Below are positions 1 through 9,466 of a stretch of DNA of 64,000 nt, piece by piece; within the stretch, counting starts at the first letter, position 1; each line of letters begins with the position of its first letter. Below the pieces are notes generated by a model. The model searched no databases, was not told the origin of the DNA, and saw nothing but the letters and a program-made list of their open reading frames with translations. A program made the position numbers and the translations under genes. This DNA comes from Asticcacaulis sp. MM231 (GTDB taxonomy: Bacteria > Pseudomonadota > Alphaproteobacteria > Caulobacterales > Caulobacteraceae): positions 1,736,001 to 1,800,000 of the forward strand of contig NZ_OZ075108.1 of assembly GCF_964186625.1 (NCBI RefSeq). The letters run 5' to 3'.

Positions 1-1
1 C

Positions 2-259
2 CATGCTGCGACCGCTGTCGCGTCCCCGCGTAAAGGCGGCCCATTTTTCCGTGAGAAAGCTGAGATAATCGCGTGAAAAATCCGCTTCGTAGCGGCGGAA
101 GTCAAACAGGGCATTGAAAAGCCAAGGCGTTTCTACTGTAGCCAGTTGATCGATCAGATCGGGACCAGGCTCCTGCTCACAGCGCAGGGAATGCAACCGG
201 ATAATCAGGATCATATTGGCGCGGTCAACCGTGACCGAATACCGCGAACGCTTCTGCAT
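2..259 (-). CDS. Hypothetical protein, N-terminal part, cut by window edge
   Basis: A reading frame starts at an ATG (complement of 257-259) and stays open for 86 codons to the window edge, so the C-terminus is missing. The product begins MQKRSRYSVTVDRANMILII and is a mixed, soluble-looking sequence with no signal peptide and no motif I recognise. A loosely aromatic/acidic stretch (WLFNALFDFRRYEADFSRDY) follows near residue 50. No good Shine-Dalgarno site precedes the start, so the true start could differ. It lies downstream of the cyclophilin gene on the same strand, with a hairpin at 357-384 between them. The function is unknown to me. Confidence 0.5.
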   Translation of the reverse strand, partial: MQKRSRYSVTVDRANMILIIRLHSLRCEQEPGPDLIDQLATVETPWLFNALFDFRRYEADFSRDYLSFLTEKWAAFTRGRDSGRSM

Positions 260-356
260 ATGCTTACACTACTCTACACTTCGGTTTACTAAACCATAGA
301 GTGCGTGAAACGTTTTAATATGTCCTTAAGTGCGTAGGTTAATGCCCATAATCAAG

Positions 357-384
357 ACGGGGTCATTCTCATGAATGACCCCGT
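357..384 (-). terminator. Hairpin downstream of ppiB, weak terminator
   Basis: An 11-bp perfect inverted repeat (ACGGGGTCATT / AATGACCCCGT, 6-nt loop) lies just after the cyclophilin stop codon. No clear T tract follows on either strand, so it may only protect the 3' end or terminate weakly. Confidence 0.45.
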
Positions 385-401
385 TAAGCGTTTGGTATGA
401 C

Positions 402-866
402 TTAGACGTCGGCCGCGACCTTCATGGTCACGATCTTGCCGGGGGTACGCGGCGGCTCCCCCTTGGGCAGGGCATCGACGTTTTCCATGCCCTCGGTGAC
501 CTGACCCCAGACAGTGTACTGATTGTCGAGGAAGCGGGCGTCATCGAACACGATGAAGAACTGGCTGTCGGCCGAATCCGGGTTTTGCGAGCGGGCCATC
601 GAGCAGATTCCGCGGACGTGAGGCTCCTTGTTGAACTCGGCCTTGATCTTCTTGCCGGAACCGCCAAAGCCCTGGCCCTGAGGATCGCCGCCCTGGGCCA
701 TAAAGCCGGGGATGACGCGGTGGAAAACGATACCGTCGTAAAAACCTTCGCGCGCCAGTTCCTTGATGCGAGCGACGTGGTTAGGCGCCAGATCCGGGCG
801 CAGCTTGATGGTGACGGGGCCGGTATCCAGCGTCAGGATCAGGGTATTTTCGAGGTCTTCGGACAT
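402..866 (-). CDS. ppiB: Cyclophilin-type peptidyl-prolyl cis-trans isomerase
   Basis: This 154-residue protein has the cyclophilin core. FHRVIPGFMAQGGDPQG carries the catalytic Arg and the substrate-binding Phe/Met/Gln, followed by DSQFFIVFDDARFLD and NQYTVWGQVTEGM. It should catalyse cis-trans isomerisation of X-Pro bonds during protein folding. There is no signal peptide, so a cytoplasmic PpiB-like enzyme is more likely than periplasmic PpiA. The length is normal for the short bacterial cyclophilins. It appears to be monocistronic: the lipoprotein gene upstream on the same strand ends about 70 bp before its start, and a hairpin at 357-384 follows its stop codon. Confidence 0.93.
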   Translation of the reverse strand: MSEDLENTLILTLDTGPVTIKLRPDLAPNHVARIKELAREGFYDGIVFHRVIPGFMAQGGDPQGQGFGGSGKKIKAEFNKEPHVRGICSMARSQNPDSADSQFFIVFDDARFLDNQYTVWGQVTEGMENVDALPKGEPPRTPGKIVTMKVAADV

Positions 867-935
867 GATGTCTCCTTTGACAGTAAATTTGTGGTCCTGA
901 CATAGGGGCTCGTCAGGGCAATTGCAAAATAAAAT

Positions 936-1301
936 CTAGGCGGTGCACTCGGCGGGTTTCTTTTCTTCCGGGCCATACATGGCGCAGGAACGGTCGATCT
1001 CATTCTGAATCATGTCGCAAGGATTGCTTTTATTGCAGGGTGGGTGCGTGGCGGGAGATACCATGATGCAGCGCTTAACAAGGCGATCAGCGGCAACCTT
1101 GCCGATGTCCGACAAACAGGTGCCATCCGTCGCGGTCGACGATGGCGCCAGTTCCTCCGTCAGGTTCGTAACCGATTCCGATGAAGACGCGACGGGCACG
1201 GCCTGAGCACTTTCGGTGCTGGTGTCGCTGGCGGGCGGTTTGGCGGGGGAGCAGGCGGCAAGACTAAGCGATGCGGCCAGCAGGGCGGTGGCAAGGCGCA
1301 T
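936..1301 (-). CDS. Small putative lipoprotein
   Basis: This 121-residue product has a short basic n-region, a hydrophobic core and a lipobox with Cys17 (LSLAAC), so it should be a lipidated envelope protein. A low-complexity Ser/Thr/Ala/Pro linker follows (to about residue 60). The C-terminal half is cysteine-rich, with Cys at DGTCLSDIG, KRCIMV, PPCNKSNPCDM, RSCAMYG and AECTA. That pattern suggests a small disulfide-stabilised periplasmic domain. No Pfam family is obvious to me. It diverges from rlmE, whose start is about 95 bp away. The function is unknown. Confidence 0.7.
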   Translation of the reverse strand: MRLATALLAASLSLAACSPAKPPASDTSTESAQAVPVASSSESVTNLTEELAPSSTATDGTCLSDIGKVAADRLVKRCIMVSPATHPPCNKSNPCDMIQNEIDRSCAMYGPEEKKPAECTA

Positions 1302-1396
1302 GAACGCGTTCCTTCTGTTTGGGCGCCTTCTAGCAGCTACGGCTGTAAAGAAAAAATAGTTTCCGCAAACGCGGCAAAAACCAGTATAGACGCGCC

Positions 1397-2116
1397 ATGA
1401 GTGATCAACCTGAAGATAAAGAGCCGCGCCGTAAGATGGTCAAGGCGCCGACCGGCGGCAACCTGTCCGGCCGTTCGAAAGGCCACACGGCCGTCAAGAC
1501 GGCGAAATTTCGCACACAATCCTCCGCCAAGTGGCTGGAGCGCCAACTGAACGACCCCTATGTCCAGCAGGCCAAGGCCGAGGGCTGGCGGTCGCGTGCT
1601 GCTTTCAAGCTGATCGAAATCGATGAGCGGTTTAACCTGTTGCACAAGGGCGCCAAGGTTATCGACCTGGGCTGCGCGCCTGGAGGTTGGGTGCAGGTGG
1701 CGATCAAACGCGGCGCATCGCATGTGGTCGGTGTCGATCTGCTGCCGGTCGATCCGGTGCCCGGCGCCGATCTTCTGGAAGCCGACTTCACCGATCCGGC
1801 CATTGGTCCGCAACTGATGGACCTGATGGGCGGCAAGCCTGACGTCATCCTTTCCGATCTTGCGCACAATACGGTGGGCCACAAGCAGACGGACCACCTC
1901 AAGATCATGGGGCTGCTGGAAATGGCCGGCGATTTCGCGCTCGATAACCTCAAGCCCGGTGGCGCCTTTATCGCCAAGGCGTTTCAGGGTGGCGAGACCG
2001 AGCATCTGTTGCTCAAGCTCAAGGTGACTTTTGAAACGGTGAAGCACTTCAAGCCGAAGTCCAGCCGTGTCGGTTCGAGCGAAATCTATATAGTGGCGAT
2101 AGGATTCAAGGGCTGA
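1397..2116 (+). CDS. rlmE: 23S rRNA (uridine-2552 2'-O) methyltransferase RlmE/FtsJ
   Basis: RlmE methylates the 2'-OH of U2552 in the A-loop of 23S rRNA, late in 50S assembly, using SAM. The 239-residue protein has a basic N-terminal extension, then RSRAAFKL (Lys71), the SAM-binding motif VIDLGCAPGGWVQ (about 88-100), DVILSDLAHN (Asp154), FIAKAFQGG (Lys194) and SRVGSSEIY (Glu229). The K-D-K-E tetrad of the family is therefore complete. One oddity: the motif after the catalytic Asp reads SDLAHN, where E. coli RlmE has SDMAPN. The gene stands alone on the plus strand, divergent from the lipoprotein gene. Confidence 0.93.
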   Translation: MSDQPEDKEPRRKMVKAPTGGNLSGRSKGHTAVKTAKFRTQSSAKWLERQLNDPYVQQAKAEGWRSRAAFKLIEIDERFNLLHKGAKVIDLGCAPGGWVQVAIKRGASHVVGVDLLPVDPVPGADLLEADFTDPAIGPQLMDLMGGKPDVILSDLAHNTVGHKQTDHLKIMGLLEMAGDFALDNLKPGGAFIAKAFQGGETEHLLLKLKVTFETVKHFKPKSSRVGSSEIYIVAIGFKG

Positions 2117-2179
2117 TCCTTCCTTATTGCCGCTTTATAACTGTGAGGATAGGCTGCGGCCATTATGGAGGGGATGAGT

Positions 2180-2515
2180 ATGAAAAAACTGATTGCTGCG
2201 GTTGTCGTTGTTGCGCTGGTGTTTCTGGCGATCTGGACCGTGCCCTACTGGACACATGGTTCCCGCGAAGTGACCGTCACCGGTGTTGACCACAAGATTC
2301 TCAGGCAAGGCGACAAGGTGAAGGATGTCTATCTCGTCTTCACCACCGACGAAACCTACAAGAATGTCGATAGTCCGGCTTATCTGAAATTCAACTCATC
2401 TGATATTCAGGGCAAACTCATTCAGACCGGCCGTTTCAGGATTTCCTATTATGGTTTCCGCATGCCGATTTTCTCGATGTACAAGAACATCACCAAGGCT
2501 GAGAAGGTCGATTAG
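2180..2515 (+). CDS. DUF1523-family membrane-anchored protein
   Basis: The product (111 residues from this start) begins with one hydrophobic segment (MKKLIAAVVVVALVFLAIW), a signal anchor or uncleaved signal peptide. It is followed by a domain with SREVTVTGVDHK, DVYLVFTTDETYKNVDSPAY and ISYYGFRMPIFSMYKNI. These patterns match what I remember of DUF1523, a family of unknown function common in Alphaproteobacteria. Three in-frame ATGs occur at 2165, 2174 and 2180. I chose 2180 because the GGAGGGG at 2167-2173 then sits 6 nt upstream. It appears to be a single gene; the riboswitch-controlled exporter follows. Confidence 0.75.
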   Translation: MKKLIAAVVVVALVFLAIWTVPYWTHGSREVTVTGVDHKILRQGDKVKDVYLVFTTDETYKNVDSPAYLKFNSSDIQGKLIQTGRFRISYYGFRMPIFSMYKNITKAEKVD

Positions 2516-2566
2516 TCGTCAGGCGCCTTTATTTTCGGACCTGCGCTTGTTATATAGGTTTTTGCT

Positions 2567-2607
2567 CCGGACGAGATGCGCCGTACCCGGTCAAGACAAG
2601 ACGACGC
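2567..2607 (+). promoter_or_regulatory. Guanidine-III riboswitch aptamer (ykkC-III / mini class)
   Basis: The segment starts with CCGGACGAGATGCGCCGTAC and continues with CCGGTCAAGACAAGACGACG, which fits the guanidine-III consensus I know. CCGG at 2567-2570 can pair with CCGG at 2587-2590. GCGCCGT at 2578-2584 can pair with ACGACGC at 2601-2607, with one C-A mismatch, as expected for the pseudoknot. It lies 35 nt upstream of a Gdx/SugE-type guanidinium exporter, the classic target. Known members of this class bind guanidinium and usually act on translation. A hairpin at 2612-2626 and the ribosome-binding site CTGGAG (2628-2633) follow. Confidence 0.88.
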
Positions 2608-2642
2608 TTTAGTTTGTATCACAAACACTGGAGCGCATTGTC

Positions 2643-2978
2643 ATGCCATCATTTATATCCTTGCCGTGGGTCTACCTGATCGTCGCCGGATTGCTTGAAA
2701 TCTGCTGGGCCATTGGCCTGAAATACAGCGCCGGCTTCACAAAACCTGTGCCGTCCATCTTTACCCTCGTTACGCTGGCGCTCAGCATGGTGTTGCTGTC
2801 GAAAGCCGCCAGTACCTTACCAATCGGCACGGCCTATGCGGTTTGGGTCGGTATTGGCGCACTTGGCGCGGCGGTAATGGGCATATTCCTGTTTCATGAG
2901 GCGGTGACTCCGCTGCGCATCCTCTTTTTGGTCATGCTGCTCAGTTCTATTATCGGCCTGAAGGCGACGGCGGGCTAG
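2643..2978 (+). CDS. gdx: Small multidrug resistance family guanidinium exporter (Gdx/SugE)
   Basis: This 111-residue four-helix SMR protein aligns by eye with E. coli SugE/Gdx. Shared features are the N-terminal helix GLLEICWAIGLKYS with the essential Glu19, the linker SAGFTKPVPS, LPIGTAYAVWVGIGALGAA, and a last helix with IIGLKATAG. Gdx proteins form antiparallel dimers that exchange guanidinium for protons across the inner membrane. The W-A-x-G-L-K signature of the Gdx branch, together with the guanidine-III riboswitch just upstream, makes guanidinium export more likely than general quaternary-ammonium efflux. CTGGAG, 9 nt upstream, is the ribosome-binding site. It is probably monocistronic, with guaB about 100 bp downstream. 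Confidence 0.9.
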   Translation: MPSFISLPWVYLIVAGLLEICWAIGLKYSAGFTKPVPSIFTLVTLALSMVLLSKAASTLPIGTAYAVWVGIGALGAAVMGIFLFHEAVTPLRILFLVMLLSSIIGLKATAG

Positions 2979-2997
2979 GCGCGTGATCGCTGCTTAA

Positions 2998-4539
<1,542 letters not shown>

Positions 4540-4575
4540 CCATGCCGGCAGACCAGTAACTAAAGGGAGAAGTGC

Positions 4576-4968
4576 ATGACTTACGAACTACGGGTACTGG
4601 TCTGGGCCGCTATTCTGGGGCTGGTTCAGGTGGGGCTGCCGCCGATAGCGGCCATGTCGCGCAAGGGCTATGCCAAATGGAACGCCGGCCCGCGTGATAC
4701 GGATTTCGACACAGGGCCCATAGCGGGGCGCCTTAACCGCGCCTTTGCTAACTTCATGGAAACCTTTGCTTTCTTTGCGGTTATCGTGCTTGCGCTCGCC
4801 TTCCTTGGCAAGTCAAGCCCGGTGTCGATCTGGGGCGCTCAGGTTTATCTGGCGGCCCGCATCGTTTATATTCCGCTCTATGCGTTCGGTGTCGTTGGCG
4901 TCCGTTCGCTGGCCTGGATTGTTTCGCTCATCGGCATTGTCATGTGCCTCTATACCCTGTTTGTTTAA
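4576..4968 (+). CDS. MAPEG-family integral membrane protein
   Basis: The 130-residue protein has four predicted membrane helices (about 7-25, 56-78, 85-105 and 108-129). The first loop contains RKGYAKWNAGPRD and the second helix region contains RLNRAFANFMETFAFFAV, typical of bacterial MAPEG proteins (membrane-associated eicosanoid/glutathione metabolism family). Bacterial members are often poorly characterised and the substrate cannot be read from the sequence. A strong GGGAGA site lies about 7 nt upstream of the ATG. The stop is 9 nt before the methyltransferase start, suggesting co-transcription with that gene. Confidence 0.82.
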   Translation: MTYELRVLVWAAILGLVQVGLPPIAAMSRKGYAKWNAGPRDTDFDTGPIAGRLNRAFANFMETFAFFAVIVLALAFLGKSSPVSIWGAQVYLAARIVYIPLYAFGVVGVRSLAWIVSLIGIVMCLYTLFV

Positions 4969-4977
4969 GGATCTGAT

Positions 4978-6306
4978 TTGACCCCCGCTGCCCGACTTCA
5001 AGCCGCCGCCGATATCCTCGATCAACTTTCGGGAACCCGTGCGACTGTTGAAGCCGTGCTGAAACAGTGGGGGCAGGTCAATCGCTACGCCGGCTCCAAA
5101 GACCGTCGCGCCATTGCAGATCGCGTCTATCGCTGCCTGCGCGCCAGACAACGCCTGTTGTGGGCTATGGAGATGACTGAGAAATCGCCAGCGCAGGGAC
5201 GAGCGCTGGTTCTGGCTTCGCTGTCGCTGATCGACGCCATGCCGATCGAAGACATTGAAAGCTTTTTTGGCGGCGAAGGGTATGGGCCCAAACACCTGAC
5301 CGCTCATGAACGCGAACGCCTGGCGGCGGGGGAGGGCGAGGCGCCCGCCTGGGTCACCACCGGTCTGCCGGAGTTTGTTGTTTCGCGCTTCGAACAGCAA
5401 TTCGGCAAGGCATGGACCGCCGAGGCCACCGCCCTGATGATGCCGCGCGCGCCGATCGATCTGCGCGTCAATAGCGCAAAGGCAAACCGTGCGGATATGA
5501 TGGCGGCGCTTGAAGCCGAAGGATTGTCGCCCGAACCAACACCGTTCTCAAAATACGGCATCCGGCTGACGGCAGAGCCGCCGCCCAATCTCGTCAAGCT
5601 CGATATCTACCAAAGCGGTCAGGTTGAAATTCAGGACGAGGGCTCACAACTCGCGGCCTTTATCGCCGGTGCCGGTCTTTTGCCCGGCGCCGCTAAGGTG
5701 GTCGATTTCTGTGCTGGCGGTGGCGGCAAGACACTTGCGCTTGCGCAGATGATGGACGGGAATGGTGAGGTTTACGCCTGTGATGTCGTGGGAAAGCGCC
5801 TGAAAGCCATTGAGCCGCGCCTGATCCGTGCCGGCGCTAACGCACATTTTATCCACTTCTTTGATCCCGACGATGCCGCCCAACTCGAAGTGCTGAAAGG
5901 CGCCGATCTGGTTCTGGTCGATGCGCCATGCTCCGGTTCCGGCACCTGGCGTCGCCATCCCGAAGATGCGCATCGTCTCGATGAGGCCAAGATTGAAGGT
6001 CTGCATACCCTGCAAAACCAAATTCTCGACCGTGCCGCACAATGCGTGAAGGTGGGCGGGCGTCTCGTCTATGTCACCTGCTCGGTGCTGGATGATGAAA
6101 ACGCCCAGACCGCCGACGCTTTTGAAGCGGCACATCCCAATTACGACGCCCTGCCGATCCATACCCTGCTAGAAAACAGCACGCTCTATATCGATCACGC
6201 GGCGCGCCTGAACAAACTGGCCAAAACTGGCCATCGCCTATCGCTTACACCCCATACCACCCAGACCGACGGCTTCTTTATCGCCGCCTACACACGGACC
6301 CAATAA
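4978..6306 (+). CDS. RsmB/NOP2-family RNA cytosine-5 methyltransferase
   Basis: This 442-residue SAM-dependent methyltransferase has an N-terminal NusB-like/RsmB region and a C-terminal catalytic domain with VVDFCAGGGGKTLALAQ (SAM motif I), VDAPCSGSGTWRRHPE (motif IV Cys) and YVTCSVLDDEN (motif VI catalytic Cys). It should methylate C5 of a cytosine in RNA, probably 16S rRNA. Whether it is the C967 enzyme (RsmB) or a paralogue cannot be decided here, so I give no symbol. The start is TTG with AAGGAT about 5 nt upstream. The next gene (guaA) begins within 3 nt of its stop, so the two are likely co-transcribed. Confidence 0.88.
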   Translation: MTPAARLQAAADILDQLSGTRATVEAVLKQWGQVNRYAGSKDRRAIADRVYRCLRARQRLLWAMEMTEKSPAQGRALVLASLSLIDAMPIEDIESFFGGEGYGPKHLTAHERERLAAGEGEAPAWVTTGLPEFVVSRFEQQFGKAWTAEATALMMPRAPIDLRVNSAKANRADMMAALEAEGLSPEPTPFSKYGIRLTAEPPPNLVKLDIYQSGQVEIQDEGSQLAAFIAGAGLLPGAAKVVDFCAGGGGKTLALAQMMDGNGEVYACDVVGKRLKAIEPRLIRAGANAHFIHFFDPDDAAQLEVLKGADLVLVDAPCSGSGTWRRHPEDAHRLDEAKIEGLHTLQNQILDRAAQCVKVGGRLVYVTCSVLDDENAQTADAFEAAHPNYDALPIHTLLENSTLYIDHAARLNKLAKTGHRLSLTPHTTQTDGFFIAAYTRTQ

Positions 6307-6308
6307 TC

Positions 6309-7857
6309 ATGGCTTCGCCTCACCACGAGACTTCTTCTTATTATCGATTTCGGATCGCAAGTTACCCAGTTAATCGCACGTCGCGTCCGCGAATGCGGCG
6401 TCTATTGCGAAATCCACCCCTTCACTAAGGCCGCCGACAAGATCGATAGCCTGCGCCCTAAGGCGGTCATCCTGTCGGGTTCGCCGCACAGCGTCATCGA
6501 TGAAGGTCCGCGGATCGACGCCAAACTGTTCGACATGGGGGTGCCGGTGTTCGGCATCTGCTATGGCGAGCAACTGATGTGTGAATTGCTGGGCGGCAAG
6601 GTCGAAAGTGGCCATGACCGCGAGTTTGGGCGCGCCGAGATTACCGTCAAAGGTCAGTCGCCGATTTTCAAGGGCCTCGATCAGGTCGAGACGGTATGGA
6701 TGAGCCATGGCGACCGCGTCACCGCCATTCCGCAGGGCTTCGAGGTCATCGCCACGTCGGAAGGCGCGCCCTATGCCGCCATCGCCGATGAAAAGCGCAA
6801 GTTTTACGCTGTGCAGTTCCACCCGGAAGTGGTGCATACCAAGCGCGGCACCGATATGATCCGCAACTTCCTGTTCGAGATCGCCGGCTTCTCGGGCGAC
6901 TGGTCGATGTCGGCCTTCCGCGAGGAAATGGTCGCCAAGATCCGCGCCCAGGTCGGCACCGGCAAGGTCATCTGCGGTCTGTCCGGCGGGGTTGATTCCT
7001 CGGTCGCCGCCATCCTGATCCACGAAGCGATCGGTGAACAACTGACCTGCGTGTTCGTTGATACCGGCCTGCTGCGTAAGAACGAAGGCGAACAGGTCGT
7101 CTCGCTGTTCCGAAACCACTACAATATCCCGCTGATCCATGTGCAGGCGCAAGAGAAATTCCTCGGCGCCCTGGCCGGTGAATCCGATCCCGAAAAGAAG
7201 CGCAAGACCATCGGCAAACTGTTCATTGACGTCTTCGATGAAGAGGCCGGCAAGATCGACGGCGCCGAATTCCTGGCCCAGGGCACGCTTTATCCCGACG
7301 TGGTCGAGAGCATCTCTCCCCACGGCGGGCCTTCGACGGTCATCAAGTCGCACCACAATGTCGGCGGTCTGCCCGACTATATGAAGCTGAAACTGGTTGA
7401 GCCATTGCGCGAACTCTTCAAGGATGAAGTGCGGGCGCTCGGCCGCGAACTGGGTCTCGACGCCGCCTTTGTCGGGCGCCATCCGTTCCCCGGGCCGGGC
7501 CTGGCCATCCGCATTCCGGGCGAAGTGACGCCGGAGAAGGTCAGGACGCTTCAGGACGCCGACGCCATCTACCTCGATGAAATCCGCAAGGCTGGTCTCT
7601 ACAATGACATTTGGCAGGCCTTTGCCGTGCTGCTGCCGGTCAAGACGGTCGGCGTCATGGGCGACGCCCGCACCTATGAAGACGTGCTGGCCCTGCGCGC
7701 GGTCACCTCATCCGATGGCATGACGGCCGATTTCTATGAATTCCCGTGGGCCGTGCTTGGCCGTTGCGCCACCCGCATCGTCAACGAAGTCCGCGGTGTC
7801 AACCGCGTGGTCTATGACGTCACCTCGAAGCCGCCCGGCACCATCGAGTGGGAATAA
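6309..7857 (+). CDS. guaA: GMP synthase (glutamine-hydrolysing), 5' frameshift in this sequence
   Basis: GuaA aminates XMP to GMP. Its parts are a class I glutamine amidotransferase ([13 protein letters not shown] with the nucleophilic Cys; QFHPEVVHT with His-Glu), an ATP pyrophosphatase domain ([12 protein letters not shown]) and a C-terminal dimerisation domain ending GTIEWE. From ATG 6309 the sequence reads MASPHHET and then loses frame. The family N-terminus ([18 protein letters not shown]) continues one frame over and runs intact to 7857. Deleting one T near 6336-6338 restores a continuous protein of about 515 residues. The disrupted frame has no ATG, GTG or TTG before 6535. An essential gene with one indel suggests a sequence error. 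It is adjacent to the RsmB-like gene. Confidence 0.88.
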
Positions 7858-7896
7858 ATCAGGCGACAGCCTCATACGACATCGAACGGACCCTCA

Positions 7897-8244
7897 ATGC
7901 TGACCCTTTATGGTATTCCCAACTGCGACACGGTGAAAAAGGCACGCGACTGGCTCGACGCCAATCGCGTCGCCTACGCCTTTCATAACTTCAAGACGGA
8001 CGGCATTGACGAAGTGCATCTGAAGATCTGGTGTGCAAAGCTGGGTTGGGAAAAGGTGCTCAACTGGGCCAGCACCACCTTCAAGGCCTTGCCGGATGCA
8101 GACAAGCACAATCTGAACCAGGAAGATGCCATTGCCCTGATGATCGAGCAGCCGTCGATGATCAAGCGGCCTGTTTTCGAGAAGGACGACATCCTGATTG
8201 TTGGTTTCAAGCCCGATTTGATCGACCCGAAGACCCTTCGCTAG
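7897..8244 (+). CDS. ArsC/Spx-family thioredoxin-fold protein (YffB-like)
   Basis: This 115-residue protein has the ArsC/Spx fold signature YGIPNCDTVKKARDWLD, with Cys10 in the position of the redox Cys. The later segments are FKALPDADKHNLNQEDAI, PSMIKRPVFE and ILIVGFKPD. It resembles E. coli YffB, whose role is uncertain (a proposed glutathione-linked thiol reductase). It lacks the full arsenate-site arginine set I would expect in a genuine ArsC and no ars genes are nearby, so arsenate reduction is unlikely. The gene is 39 bp after guaA. Its stop overlaps the stop of the convergent DUF2147 gene by 4 bp. Confidence 0.85.
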   Translation: MLTLYGIPNCDTVKKARDWLDANRVAYAFHNFKTDGIDEVHLKIWCAKLGWEKVLNWASTTFKALPDADKHNLNQEDAIALMIEQPSMIKRPVFEKDDILIVGFKPDLIDPKTLR

Positions 8245-8615
8245 TTTATCCGCGTCCAGATTTCGGTGCGGCAGATACGGCCGCCCAGGATACATTCGCG
8301 GGTGAGCAGTTTGCCGCCGTCGAGCGTGACGGTGCCGGGATAGGTCTTGCCGTCATCGGGATTGGAGGCGTAGCCCTTCCAGCTCGTGGCGGTTTCGCGT
8401 TTCAGGTCATGAAACACGGTGTCGCCGATATGCGCCTTGCTTTTGGCGTCCGGTTTGCTCCAGACCAGTTTGCCGCACACGCCGTCAGGGCACGGTGCGA
8501 AGGTGACGCGCTCACGGCCATCGGAACGTTGCCATGTACCGCCAAGGTCAGCGGCCAGTGCCATGGTCGGCGACAGCCACAAGGCTGTCAGGGTAAGGGA
8601 TAGAATTAAGCGCAT
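8241..8615 (-). CDS. DUF2147 exported protein
   Basis: This 124-residue product has a cleavable signal peptide (hydrophobic core about 3-20, AMALAA cleavage region). The compact domain that follows contains GTWQRSDGRERVTF, CPDGVCGKLVWSKPD, GDTVFHDLKR and KTYPGTVTLDGG. This fits DUF2147, a periplasmic lipocalin-like family of unknown function. Paired cysteines (CPDGVC; ECILGGRIC) could form disulfides. It is convergent with the YffB-like gene. The 3' ends share 4 bp, leaving no room for a terminator between them. Confidence 0.82.
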   Translation of the reverse strand: MRLILSLTLTALWLSPTMALAADLGGTWQRSDGRERVTFAPCPDGVCGKLVWSKPDAKSKAHIGDTVFHDLKRETATSWKGYASNPDDGKTYPGTVTLDGGKLLTRECILGGRICRTEIWTRIN

Positions 8616-8669
8616 CGACGCCCCCGCGAGATAAGACGGCCATGATAGCCTGTCCTGCTGTAGGTTCCG

Positions 8670-9464
8670 TTAATCGCCGATGGTGTCGTGCGCGCCGGCA
8701 TCTCCCTTGCGCCAATAGCCTGACGCCCTGATCCATTGTGGTCTGGCGCCGTGGTCCTCGATCAGATGCGTGCGGATGAGTTTCGCCTGCGAACTTTCAC
8801 ACGCCACCCAGATGTGGAGGTCGTTCTGCGGCAGGTGCAGGCCTCTCAAGGCTTCGAGCAGGCTGTTATTCTGTGTCGCCTGACGATAGACCCAGTGAAC
8901 GCGCAGATCGGCGCGGGTATTGAAGTGCAGGCGGTCATCGAGGCTATCGACCTCAGCCACAACACAGACCGGCGTGCCGGCGGGCATCTCTTCGAGCCTG
9001 CGGGCGATGGCGGGCAGGGCCGTATCATCGCCAATCATCACATGGCCATCGAAGGTTTGCGGGATCAGCATGGAGCCGCGCGGACCGCCGATATTGAGGG
9101 TATCGCCGATTTTGGCGTTCATCGCCCATAGAGTTGCCGGACCGGCATCATGGAGAGCGAACTCGATATCGAGCGTCTGGGATTTGGCATCAAACTGGCG
9201 TGGGGTGTAGTCGCGCATGACTGGCTTTGGGCCCTCAGACACCGCACCCATGACGGGTAGGGTCAGAATACCGGTTTCCGGGTCGGGGAAGAACAGCTTG
9301 ACGTGATCATCGAAGCCCAGCGACTGAAAGCCCCCGAAATCGCCATGGAGACCGATGCGGATCAGGTGAGGGGTGAGTTGGCGTACACCCGTTACCGTCA
9401 GTTCCCGCAGACGCGTTTCATAGCGGACACGTGTTATCGAACGCCCATCGATATGCGTATCCAT
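8670..9464 (-). CDS. NADPH-dependent ferric-siderophore reductase (SIP/ViuB/YqjH family)
   Basis: This 264-residue protein belongs to the siderophore-interacting protein family. It has an N-terminal FAD-binding domain with the flavin motif MRDYTPRQFD (about residues 84-93), GGPRGSMLIP for the FAD diphosphate, and a C-terminal SIP domain ending WRKGDAGAHDTIGD. Such enzymes reduce Fe(III)-siderophores in the cytoplasm to release iron. The gene starts 2 bp after the stop of the PadR regulator gene on the same strand, so they form an operon. The pair matches E. coli yqjH/yqjI, where the PadR protein represses the reductase and responds to nickel and iron. Control of this gene by the neighbour is an inference from that parallel. 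Confidence 0.9.
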   Translation of the reverse strand: MDTHIDGRSITRVRYETRLRELTVTGVRQLTPHLIRIGLHGDFGGFQSLGFDDHVKLFFPDPETGILTLPVMGAVSEGPKPVMRDYTPRQFDAKSQTLDIEFALHDAGPATLWAMNAKIGDTLNIGGPRGSMLIPQTFDGHVMIGDDTALPAIARRLEEMPAGTPVCVVAEVDSLDDRLHFNTRADLRVHWVYRQATQNNSLLEALRGLHLPQNDLHIWVACESSQAKLIRTHLIEDHGARPQWIRASGYWRKGDAGAHDTIGD

Positions 9465-9466
9465 GG

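Noticed and set aside
375..905. 176-codon frame on the plus strand opposite ppiB
   Set aside because: Mirror of the cyclophilin gene; no start signal or recognisable domain.
6309..6345. Programmed ribosomal frameshift in guaA
   Set aside because: No slippery heptamer with downstream structure is evident, and unrelated genes show the same T-run defect, which favours sequence error.
6370..7482. 370-codon open frame on the minus strand opposite guaA
   Set aside because: Shadow of the high-GC codon pattern of guaA; no ribosome-binding site, no family motifs.
7897..8244. Arsenate reductase ArsC
   Set aside because: Sequence is of the YffB/Spx-like branch and there are no arsenic genes nearby.
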